A DNA stretch of 59,034 nucleotides from Thermoguttaceae bacterium (lineage in GTDB: Bacteria; Planctomycetota; Planctomycetia; Pirellulales; Thermoguttaceae), in assembly GCA_017436025.1 (NCBI GenBank), contig JAFSDX010000231.1:1-59034 (forward strand), written 5' to 3'. Position 1 is the first letter of the stretch. Each line of letters begins with the position of its first letter. Made by a program: the position numbers and the translations under genes. Shown here piece after piece: positions 52,788 through 59,034 of this stretch. The notes beneath the pieces are model-generated. The model saw only the letters and a program-made list of their open reading frames with translations. It had not been told where the DNA came from and searched no databases.

Positions 52788-54956
52788 CTATTTGTTTTCG
52801 CTCTTTTTATCCTTTTGCGTATTAAAAAGGATAAACGCGTACATATCGACCGCTTCGTCGACGATTTTCGAGACCGGTTTCCCGGCGCCGTGTCCGGCTT
52901 TCGACTCGATCCGAATCAAGAGCGGAGCGTCGGTCGCGGCGGCGTTCGCTTGGAGCGTCGCGGCGAATTTCATCGAGTGCGCCGGGACGACGCGGTCGTC
53001 GTGATCGGACGTCGTTACCATCGTCGCGGGATATTTCACGTCGTTGCGAACGTTATGCAACGGCGAATATTTAAGGAGATAGCGAAACATTTCTTCGCCG
53101 TCGTCGCTCTTGCCATAGTCGTTGGCCCAAGCCCAGCCGATCGTGAACTTGTGGTAGCGAAGCATATCGAGGACGCCGACTTGCGGAACCGCCGCCGCGA
53201 AGAGATCGGGACGTTGCGTCAACGCGGCGCCAACGAGAAGCCCGCCGTTCGAACCGCCGTTGATCGCCAACGTTTCCGGCGACGCGAACTTCTCGGCGAT
53301 CAAGAATTCCGCCGCCGCTATGAAATCGTCAAAAACGTTCTGTTTTTGCATTTTCGTCCCAGCTTTGTACCAATTTTCGCCGTACTCGCCCCCGCCGCGC
53401 AACACGGCGACCGCGAAAACGCCGCCGCGGTCGAGGTAAGGAATCCGCGTCGGCTTGAAGGACGGCGACATATTAATATTGAAACCGCCGTAACCGTACA
53501 GAATCGTCGAATTGGCGCCGTTTTTCTCCAATCCCTTTTTATACGTAATAAAAATCGGCGCGCGCGTCCCGTCTTTGCTCGTATACCAAAGCCGTTCGAC
53601 GACGTAATCGTTCGGGTCGACCCCCGCGTCCGGCGCCCAAAAGAGCGTCGACTCGCCGGTTTTCGCGTCCGCTTTGTAAATCGTCGTCGGCGACGCGAAG
53701 GACGTGAAGGAATAGAAAAACTCGTCGTCCCCCTTGTCGCCGGAAATCCCGACGACGCCGAGCCCCGGAATGGCGAGTTTGCCGACGTTTTTACCGTTAT
53801 AATCGATAAAAACGCACTCGTGCGCCGCGTCGACCAGGTACTTCGCGAGCAACTTATCGCCGACCGGAACGATCGCTTCGAGCAGGTTTTCCGACTCCGG
53901 CAGAACGTCGCGCCAATGTTCCGGCGCCGGATTTTTCGGGTCGACGGCGACGAGTCGGCGGTTCGGCGCCTTATAGTCGGTCAGCGCGTAAAAAACGTCG
54001 TCCTTGACAACGACGACGCTCGTTTCGGAGTCGAACGCCGGATAGAGCGTTTGAAAATCCGTTTTTTCGTCGCGCAAATCGTCGAAGAACACCTTGGCGC
54101 CGTAAGTCGAGTCGTTTTGATAAACGAAAAGCCAATTTTCGTCCTCGTCGACCGAAGCCGTACAGTTGCGAAGGGGCGCGGAACGGTCTTCGAAGACCAA
54201 AACGTCCTTTTCTTGCGGGTCGCCGACGCGGTGGTAATAGATTTTATGATATTCGTTTTTCGCGCTGAATTCTTGTCCCTTCGGCGGGGCGTCGTAACGA
54301 CTATAATAAAAACCGTCGTTTTTCCAAGAAATGCCGGTGAATTTCGCCCAGCGAACGCAATCGTCGAGCTTTTTCCCGCTTTCGATTTCTTGAACGTAAA
54401 TCTCTCGCCAGTCGGAACCGCTGACCGAAACGGAGTACGCCATATAGCGCCCGTCCTTCGAAATCGCCAGCGACGAGAGCGCGACCGTGCCGTCGTCGGA
54501 GAGCGCGTTCGGGTCGATCAAGAGCTTTTCCTCGCCGTCGAGCGACGTTTTAAAGTGTTGCGTCGACTGATTTTGCAACCCGCTGTTTTTCGAGTAGAAG
54601 TAACGGCCGCCGCGCTTCCAAGGGATTCCCTGTTTTGCGTAATCGTAACGCTCGGTCATCTCGCGGCGCAGTTCGTCGCGGAACGAAATTTGGTCGAGGT
54701 AGGCGTTCGTCGTCGCGTTTTCGGCGGCGATCCACTCCTCCAACTCCGGCGTTTTCTCGATTTCCATCCAGCGATACGGGTCGGCGACCTTCGTCCCGAA
54801 ATAGTCGTCGACTTGATCGCAGACGCGCGCTTTCGGATACTCGAATTTCGCTCTCTTTTCTTGCGCTTGAACGGCGCCGGTCGCGACGCTCGCCGCCAAA
54901 CCGACGCACAACGACGCCGCCAACGGCGCGACGCCTCTGTTTTTCCATTGCCTCAT
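52788..54956 (-). CDS. Secreted prolyl oligopeptidase (S9A)
   Basis: A 722-residue exported serine peptidase (signal peptide about 1-31, VQAQE). The seven-bladed propeller (about 110-450) is followed by the alpha/beta-hydrolase domain with Ser569 in GGSNGG, Asp653/654 in DHDDRVVP and His689 in KAGHGAG. ADPYRWME near residue 58 and YGYGGFNI before the nucleophile are typical of the family. It cuts short peptides after proline, so it fits a periplasmic peptide-digestion role beside the other peptidases in the window. The GGAGAG site precedes the ATG. An extended -10 promoter lies about 90 bases upstream. Confidence 0.96.
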   Translation of the reverse strand: MRQWKNRGVAPLAASLCVGLAASVATGAVQAQEKRAKFEYPKARVCDQVDDYFGTKVADPYRWMEIEKTPELEEWIAAENATTNAYLDQISFRDELRREMTERYDYAKQGIPWKRGGRYFYSKNSGLQNQSTQHFKTSLDGEEKLLIDPNALSDDGTVALSSLAISKDGRYMAYSVSVSGSDWREIYVQEIESGKKLDDCVRWAKFTGISWKNDGFYYSRYDAPPKGQEFSAKNEYHKIYYHRVGDPQEKDVLVFEDRSAPLRNCTASVDEDENWLFVYQNDSTYGAKVFFDDLRDEKTDFQTLYPAFDSETSVVVVKDDVFYALTDYKAPNRRLVAVDPKNPAPEHWRDVLPESENLLEAIVPVGDKLLAKYLVDAAHECVFIDYNGKNVGKLAIPGLGVVGISGDKGDDEFFYSFTSFASPTTIYKADAKTGESTLFWAPDAGVDPNDYVVERLWYTSKDGTRAPIFITYKKGLEKNGANSTILYGYGGFNINMSPSFKPTRIPYLDRGGVFAVAVLRGGGEYGENWYKAGTKMQKQNVFDDFIAAAEFLIAEKFASPETLAINGGSNGGLLVGAALTQRPDLFAAAVPQVGVLDMLRYHKFTIGWAWANDYGKSDDGEEMFRYLLKYSPLHNVRNDVKYPATMVTTSDHDDRVVPAHSMKFAATLQANAAATDAPLLIRIESKAGHGAGKPVSKIVDEAVDMYAFILFNTQKDKKSENK

Positions 54957-55045
54957 CGTTAAAAACTCTCCATTCTATCTAAACTCAAGCAAAAACTTGA
55001 ACGAAACGCTTATTTTACGCCGACGCGCTTTCGCCGACTCTTACC

Positions 55046-55054
55046 ATTATATCA
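55046..55054 (-). promoter_or_regulatory. Extended -10 promoter (TGATATAAT) of prolyl oligopeptidase gene
   Basis: On the minus strand TGA precedes a consensus TATAAT (55051-55046). No good -35 is seen 17 bases upstream, which suits an extended -10 promoter. Confidence 0.6.
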
Positions 55055-55094
55055 AATTTTCCGATTAACGCACGGCGGGGGCGCCAATTTTTAA

Positions 55095-55119
55095 AAAATC
55101 GACAATTTTTGTCGATTTT
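55095..55119. promoter_or_regulatory. Operator-like inverted repeat upstream of the Rrf2 gene
   Basis: AAAATCGACAA (55095-55105) and TTGTCGATTTT (55109-55119) are perfect 11-base arms around TTT. It ends 14 bases before the -35 of the Rrf2 promoter and lies about 45 bases from the divergent promoter, so it could control both. Rrf2 proteins bind AT-rich dyads of this size. Confidence 0.6.
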
Positions 55120-55133
55120 ATTTTCCTCGCTTC

Positions 55134-55162
55134 TTGCTTTTCGAAAAATTTTACGGTATATT
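55134..55162 (+). promoter_or_regulatory. Rrf2 promoter TTGCTT-N17-TATATT
   Basis: -35 TTGCTT (55134-55139) and -10 TATATT (55157-55162), 17 bases apart. Confidence 0.75.
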
Positions 55163-55321
55163 AGTAGCGACGCGCCGTTTTATTAGACGCGGCTTATTTT
55201 TTCGCAATCATTCATTTTGTTCTCCATTCGAAAAATCGGCTCGTTTTCCTCCGCGCGTCGCTTATCGTTTGTTTTTGAACTCATCAATCGCTACTGTTTT
55301 AGAAGGGATTTTTATAAAACG

Positions 55322-55789
55322 ATGAGAATTTCCACGAAAGGCCGTTACGGTTTACGCATTTTACTCGATTTAGCGGCCCATCAAACGGACGGTCGCCCTC
55401 GTTTGATACGCGAAATCGCAAAATCGCAACAAATTTCGGAAAAATATGTTAGTCGTCTAATTCTCGCGTTGCGCAACGCCGGAATCGTCGACTCTTCCCG
55501 AGGCGCGCGCGGCGGTTACTCCATCGCCAAACCGCTCGACCAAGTAACGCTTCTCGAAGCGATCGAGACGATGGAAGGCCCGCTCGAAATCGTCGAGTGT
55601 CTCGCCGGAAACGCGAACTGCGAACGCGTCGCCGCCTGCGGCCCGCGTCAATTTTGGCGACAATTCAACGCCGAAATTCGCGAAACGCTACAGAAATACA
55701 CCGTCCAAGACTTATTCAATTCCTGTTGCGCGCACGAGCAAAAACTCGCCGACTTGTCGACGCTCGACGCCTCCGCCCCCCCTAAATAA
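55322..55789 (+). CDS. Rrf2-family iron-sulfur transcriptional regulator
   Basis: A 155-residue winged-helix regulator starting MRISTKGRYGLRILLDLA, the hallmark of Rrf2 proteins. The recognition helix region is ISEKYVSRLILALRNAGIVDSSRGARGGY. Three cysteines (Cys93, Cys100, Cys106) are spaced C-x6-C-x5-C, close to the [2Fe-2S] site of IscR-type members, so it may sense iron-sulfur status, oxygen or NO. A further CC pair lies at 135-136. The long upstream frame is not used; AGAAGGG precedes this ATG. It is followed by a likely terminator and then the cobalt/nickel transporter on its own promoter. It may act on the dyad upstream of its own promoter. Confidence 0.93.
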   Translation: MRISTKGRYGLRILLDLAAHQTDGRPRLIREIAKSQQISEKYVSRLILALRNAGIVDSSRGARGGYSIAKPLDQVTLLEAIETMEGPLEIVECLAGNANCERVAACGPRQFWRQFNAEIRETLQKYTVQDLFNSCCAHEQKLADLSTLDASAPPK

Positions 55790-55866
55790 CGCGCCGCGTT
55801 TCCTTCGAAGGCGGACGTTAAAGTTTATCGCCGGCGTCGATTTTAACGCGACGCAAACGTCGCCGA

Positions 55867-55918
55867 CGTTCTTTGAAGCGCCCCTTGCGCCGCGTCCCCA
55901 AAGAACGCGCCCTTTTTG
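55867..55918 (+). terminator. Probable terminator after the Rrf2 gene
   Basis: CGTTCTTTG (55867-55875) pairs with CAAAGAACG (55899-55907) across a 23-base GC-rich loop, followed by CGCCC and five T. Confidence 0.55.
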
Positions 55919-55951
55919 CCCCAAAACGCCCGGTCGACGGCGGCCCCGTCG

Positions 55952-55980
55952 TTGACGAAACCGTTTCCCTTATATATAAT
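55952..55980 (+). promoter_or_regulatory. cbiM promoter TTGACG-N17-TATAAT
   Basis: -35 TTGACG (55952-55957) and a perfect -10 TATAAT (55975-55980) with 17-base spacing; one of the best promoters in the window. Confidence 0.9.
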
Positions 55981-55993
55981 GACTAAAACGAGG

Positions 55994-56060
55994 TTCGACG
56001 AAACGCAAACGAGCGAACGCGTCGACGTTTGCCCCGTCGTTTTCCGTCGAATCGTTTTTA
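55994..56060 (+). promoter_or_regulatory. Nested hairpins with T run in the cbiM leader
   Basis: TTCGACG (55994-56000) pairs with CGTCGAA (56045-56051); inside, GCAAACG (56005-56011) pairs with CGTTTGC (56026-56032). TCG and five T follow at once. The structure begins only a few bases after the expected transcript start and ends about 90 bases before cbiM, so it looks like an attenuator or metal-sensing leader. The ligand is unknown. Confidence 0.5.
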
Positions 56061-56149
56061 TCGACGCTCGCTTGAAGCGTTCCGGGTTGTTTTCCTTTTG
56101 ATTTCGCGCAAGTTAGCCTTTCCTTCGCGCCCAACCAGAAAGCCTTTCG

Positions 56150-57229
56150 ATGCATATTCCGGACAATTATCTAAGCGTTTCGACCTGCGCCGTTTTGACC
56201 GCCGCGACCGTTCCCGTTTGGTATCGCTCGATCAAGACGGTCGTTCGCGACTTCCCGCAAGAGCGTTTTTCCGCGCTCGGCGTCGCGGCCGCCTGCTCCT
56301 TTTTGGCGATGATGTTCAACATTCCGCTCCCCGGCGGAACGACCGGACACGCGGTCGGCGGAACGGTTCTCGCAATTCTGCTCGGCCCGCAAGCGGCTTG
56401 CGTCGCGCTGACGATCGCGCTGGCGATTCAGGCGCTCCTCTTCGGCGACGGCGGAATTATCGCGTTCGGCGCCAACTGCTTCAACCTCGCGTTCGTTTGC
56501 CCCTTCGCCGGCTATTACGTTTATCGAGCGTTGCAACGTTTTTCGAAAAACGCGCTCGTTAACGTCGCCGTTTCGTCCTTTGTCGGGCTAAATCTCGCGG
56601 CGCTGACGACGGCGATTCAGTTCGGGATTCAACCGGCGCTTTTCACCGACGCGAACGGCCAAGCGTTGTACTGCCCTTACGGCCTTTCGGTCGCGGTTCC
56701 GGCGATGATGATCGGGCACCTGACCCTTTTCGGGTTGGCGGAAGCCGTTTTTTCGGTCGCCGTTTTCGCGTTCATTCGCCAATCGGCCCCGCATTTTTCC
56801 CCCGAATTCGCCAATTTAACGCCGGAAACCGCCGACGTCGCCGACTCGGCAACGCAAAGCAACGCGGAAGCGCCGCAAGTCGCGACGCGCTCGTCCCGCT
56901 TTCTTCCCGTTTATTTGATGTTGGCGCTCTTGATCGTTTTGTCGCCGCTCGGGCTCCTCGCCGAAGGAACCGCTTGGGGCGAATGGGGCGCCGACGAAAT
57001 CGCCGCGACGCAAGCCGCCGCCGACGGCCCGGAACTCGGTTACACGCCGTCCGGCTTGACCGACGGGTTCGCTTGGAACGCGCCGGTTCCCGATTACTCG
57101 CTCGCGGAGTCGGCGCCGGGCCTCCCCGATTGGGCCGCTTACGTCCTTTCGGCGATTATCGGGACGGCGCTTTCGGTCGTTTTGGCGAAACTTTCTTACC
57201 TCTTCGTCGCCGCGAAACGTTCCGCTTAA
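56150..57229 (+). CDS. cbiM: Cobalt/nickel ECF transporter substrate-binding component CbiM (with CbiN-like tail)
   Basis: A 359-residue membrane protein beginning Met-His-Ile-Pro-Asp (MHIPDNYLS), the metal-binding N-terminus of CbiM/NikM in which His2 and the amino group bind the metal. The core has 6-7 helices with NIPLPGGTTGHAVGGT and GDGGIIAFGANCFNLA. After a variable linker (about 225-250) a further helix pair frames an extracytoplasmic loop, resembling a fused CbiN or NikN (start LPVYLMLALLIVLSPLGLLAEGTAWGEW). It imports Co2+ or Ni2+ with CbiQ and CbiO encoded next. The start cannot move because the N-terminal His must be residue 2. Confidence 0.95.
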   Translation: MHIPDNYLSVSTCAVLTAATVPVWYRSIKTVVRDFPQERFSALGVAAACSFLAMMFNIPLPGGTTGHAVGGTVLAILLGPQAACVALTIALAIQALLFGDGGIIAFGANCFNLAFVCPFAGYYVYRALQRFSKNALVNVAVSSFVGLNLAALTTAIQFGIQPALFTDANGQALYCPYGLSVAVPAMMIGHLTLFGLAEAVFSVAVFAFIRQSAPHFSPEFANLTPETADVADSATQSNAEAPQVATRSSRFLPVYLMLALLIVLSPLGLLAEGTAWGEWGADEIAATQAAADGPELGYTPSGLTDGFAWNAPVPDYSLAESAPGLPDWAAYVLSAIIGTALSVVLAKLSYLFVAAKRSA

Positions 57230-57256
57230 CGGTTTTACGTCGACTTTGCCGATAAA

Positions 57257-58087
57257 ATGAACTCAACCGAACCGGTAGAACAACCGCGACTCCCCGCTTG
57301 GCTCGACTCCGACGAGCGATACGAACCGCCGCGCGACCGCGACGCCTTCGTTCGTCGGAGCGCGGCGGCGATATCGGCGGTTTTGTCGCAAGTTCGTCGG
57401 GCGCCGGTCTCCGGAAGCGCGTTCGGTTTGTCGACGCCGGTCGAGACGTTTTGCGTTTTCGCGCTTGTTTTGCTCGTCGCGGCGTCGCGAAATTTTGCGT
57501 TCGTCGAGATTCTCGGCGCGGCGACGCTCGTTCGGGTCGCGCTCCTTTCCCCTCGACGTTTGGCCGACGTCTTGACGGCGCCGTTCCAAGCGTTCCTTTT
57601 CTCCTTATTAATAACGGCGCCCGCCGCGTTTTTCGGTCAGCCCCGCGCTTTCGTCGTCGTTCCTTGCAAAACGCTCGTCGCGACGACGCTGATCGCGCTC
57701 CTCGCTCGGTCGACCCCTTGGAATCGGCTTTCGGCAAGCTTTAAAACGTTCGGCGCCCCCGATCTTTTCGTTTTCACCTTCGACCTCGCGTTGAAATACG
57801 TCGCGTTATTATCCGAAATCGCGCTCCAAACGCTCGACGCGGTTCGCCTCCGTTCGGTCGGACGCAACAGGCGCAAGGGCGCGACGCTCGGCGGCGTCGT
57901 CGGCGTCGCCTTTTTGAAAGCGCAAGACGCGGTCGAAGAACAGCTTGACGCGATGACGTGCCGCGGTTTTTCCGGCGAATACCGACGTTTTCCGGTCGGC
58001 GTTTTCCGCCCGGTCGACGCGCTCGGCTCCGTCGCGCTCGCCCTTTTCGTCGCGCTTTTCTTTTACTTGGAGTCGTTCGTTCGATGA
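57257..58087 (+). CDS. cbiQ: Cobalt/nickel ECF transporter transmembrane component CbiQ
   Basis: A 276-residue membrane protein with about five helices (about 80-100, 110-150, 160-195, 250-272). The T-component coupling motifs are AVRLRSVG (near 203) and AMTCRGFSGEYRRF (near 235), which dock on the ATPase. The N-terminal 60 residues are hydrophilic and probably cytoplasmic. The gene starts 27 bases after cbiM and its stop overlaps the cbiO start by four bases (ATGA). The metal is inferred from CbiM. Confidence 0.93.
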   Translation: MNSTEPVEQPRLPAWLDSDERYEPPRDRDAFVRRSAAAISAVLSQVRRAPVSGSAFGLSTPVETFCVFALVLLVAASRNFAFVEILGAATLVRVALLSPRRLADVLTAPFQAFLFSLLITAPAAFFGQPRAFVVVPCKTLVATTLIALLARSTPWNRLSASFKTFGAPDLFVFTFDLALKYVALLSEIALQTLDAVRLRSVGRNRRKGATLGGVVGVAFLKAQDAVEEQLDAMTCRGFSGEYRRFPVGVFRPVDALGSVALALFVALFFYLESFVR

Positions 58088-58758
58088 TTGAGTTGAAAAA
58101 CGTTTCGTTTTCTTACCCGGACGGCGTTCGCGCGCTCCAAAACCTCGACTTAACGGTCGAACGCGGCGCTTCGGTCGCGTTCCTCGGCCCGAACGGTTGC
58201 GGGAAGACGACGCTTCTGCGCCTCCTAAACGGCCTAATCTTCCCAAATTCCGGCGAATACCGTTTCGGCGGCGATCTAATCGACCGGGCGGCGCTCAAAG
58301 ACGCGGCGTTTTCGAAGCGTTTTCACCGGCGCGTCGGGTACGTTTTTCAAAACGTCGACGCGCAGCTCTTTTGCGGCTCGGTCGAGGACGAAATCGCGTT
58401 CGGCCCGCGTCAAATGGGAATCGACGAAGCGGAGATCGCGCGCCGCGTCGACGATTGTCTCGAACTTTTGCAGATCGCGTCGCTTCGCCGTCGGGCGCCT
58501 TACGCGCTTTCCGGGGGCGAGAAGCGTCGAGTCGCGTTCGCTTGCGTTTTGGCGCTGAACCCGGACGCGCTGACGATGGACGAACCGCTCGCCGGTCTCG
58601 ACGTCGGAACGCAGCGCCGTCTTCTCGACTTCCTCGTCGGGCTCCGTCGAGCGAAAAAGACGCTGATTTTCGCGACGCACAGCGAGAGTTTCGCCGCCGA
58701 AATCGCCGAAATTCGCGTTCGAATGGAAGCCGGACGCGTCGTCGCCGTCGAACGTTAA
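58084..58758 (+). CDS. cbiO: Cobalt/nickel ECF transporter ATPase CbiO
   Basis: A 224-residue ABC ATPase: Walker A GPNGCGKTT, Q-loop VFQNVDAQLF, signature LSGGEKRR, Walker B ALTMDEPLAGLD and H-loop FATHS. QNVDAQLF followed by SVEDEIAFGPRQMG is typical of CbiO/EcfA energising subunits. A longer frame exists upstream, but the ATG overlapping the cbiQ stop gives the normal N-terminus MIELKNVSFSYPDG. It powers metal import through CbiQ. One ATPase gene is present, so it should work as a homodimer. Confidence 0.96.
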   Translation: MIELKNVSFSYPDGVRALQNLDLTVERGASVAFLGPNGCGKTTLLRLLNGLIFPNSGEYRFGGDLIDRAALKDAAFSKRFHRRVGYVFQNVDAQLFCGSVEDEIAFGPRQMGIDEAEIARRVDDCLELLQIASLRRRAPYALSGGEKRRVAFACVLALNPDALTMDEPLAGLDVGTQRRLLDFLVGLRRAKKTLIFATHSESFAAEIAEIRVRMEAGRVVAVER

Positions 58759-59034
58759 TCGCCGCCGACGTCTTCCAAGCGGCGGCGCCCGACGGCAAAC
58801 GTCAAAAAACGGCGAACGTTAACGCCTCAAGAAGAGGCGACAAGCGTTGAACGTTCGTCGCCGCGACTCGTTAAAATCAACTTTATCGTCAAAGTCCGTC
58901 AACTTCTCAACTTCTCAACTTCTCAACTTCTCAACTTCTCAACTTCTCAACTTCTCAACTTCTCAACTTCTCAACTTCTCAACTTCTCAACTTCTCAACT
59001 TCTCAACTTCTCAACTTCTCAACTTCTCAACTTC
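58759..59034. other. 276-bp region after cbiO ending in tandem repeat
   Basis: A GC-rich hairpin (CGCCGC near 58760 with GCGGCG near 58780) and a short one (CGCCTC/GAGGCG, 58823-58839) lie after cbiO; neither has a T run. An 8-bp tandem array fills the rest to the edge. Confidence 0.55.
58899..59034. repeat. 8-bp tandem repeat (TCAACTTC), 17 copies to window edge
   Basis: Exactly 17 perfect units fill 136 bases and reach the last base, so the array is cut by the edge. The true length is unknown; assembly probably broke here. Confidence 0.97.

Larger units (their letters stand above)
54957..55321. other. 365-bp divergent gap with promoters and operator-like dyad
   Basis: It holds the prolyl oligopeptidase promoter, a perfect inverted repeat and the Rrf2 promoter, described separately. 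The Rrf2 leader of about 150 bases shows no further structure. Confidence 0.6.
55790..56149. other. 360-bp gap: terminator, promoter and structured leader
   Basis: It carries the Rrf2 terminator, a near-consensus promoter, and about 160 bases of cbiM leader with nested inverted repeats. I do not recognise a cobalamin or NiCo riboswitch consensus in the leader. Confidence 0.6.

Noticed and set aside
52782..54962. 726-codon plus-strand open frame opposite the prolyl oligopeptidase
   Set aside because: It has no recognisable motifs and is antisense to a complete S9A protein with intact catalytic triad.
55981..56149. Cobalamin riboswitch in the cbiM leader
   Set aside because: The conserved B12-box type elements could not be found; only generic nested stems are visible, so no class was assigned.

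Overview
The window looks like a chromosomal contig end from a planctomycete, most likely a gut- or host-associated Pirellulales/Thermoguttaceae-type bacterium. This is inferred from gene content, not from any search. The indicators are two secreted 3-keto-disaccharide hydrolase (DUF1080) proteins, a Tat-exported Gfo/Idh/MocA oxidoreductase, a PmoA-like (DUF6807) protein, an FHA-GAF histidine kinase, a cytochrome b-c fusion, and many secreted peptidases and glycosidases. The DNA is GC-rich with a strong bias to CGACG/GTCGA words and to GTC, ACG, TCG and CAA codons. Most intergenic DNA has no recognisable genes. No rRNA, tRNA, CRISPR array, transposase or integrase was seen.

Layout. 1-3.1 kb (minus): Rieske protein followed by a cytochrome b fused to a multiheme cytochrome c tail, cut by the left edge. 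3.8-4.6 kb: a small conserved protein and an orphan Cys-rich membrane protein. 5.0-8.5 kb (plus): two DUF1080 proteins, the second fused to an NlpC/P60-like domain, then an esterase. 8.7-10.6 kb (minus): UDP-glucuronate epimerase and a sugar nucleotidyltransferase. 11-19.4 kb (plus): ispG, a uracil-DNA-glycosylase-like protein, an FHA-GAF histidine kinase, a YhaM-type exoribonuclease and a Na+/solute symporter carrying a repeat-encoded loop. 19.6-21.5 kb (minus): oligoendopeptidase F. 21.8-23.6 kb (plus): an EEP-fold phosphatase/nuclease and a Tat metallophosphatase. 23.8-27.1 kb (minus): GH127 arabinofuranosidase and an unknown membrane protein.

27.4-39.1 kb (minus): rseP and dxr (overlapping), avtA-like aminotransferase, a metzincin-type protease overlapping cstA, and an M60 gluzincin. 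39.2-43.4 kb (minus): zinc-ribbon protein, serine hydrolase, low-molecular-weight tyrosine phosphatase and a SulP transporter whose codon use looks foreign. 44-48.5 kb (minus): a large unclassified glycosidase-like protein and a DUF6807 protein. 48.8-52.3 kb: a second copy of the small LGY-motif family, a YggS protein and a Gfo/Idh/MocA protein. 52.8-55 kb (minus): prolyl oligopeptidase. 55.1-58.8 kb (plus): an Rrf2-type regulator, then a cbiM-cbiQ-cbiO cobalt/nickel ECF transporter. The window ends inside an 8-bp tandem repeat.

Functionally the region mixes housekeeping (MEP isoprenoid genes ispG and dxr, bc complex, RNA turnover) with a scavenging lifestyle: glycan-active secreted enzymes, at least four peptidases, a CstA peptide/pyruvate transporter and a metal importer. 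Many promoters can be read directly as TTGnnn-N16/17-TAnnnT. A short 11-mer, GACGCCGCGTC, recurs about 20 times, in gaps, across stop codons and as in-frame DAAS peptides.
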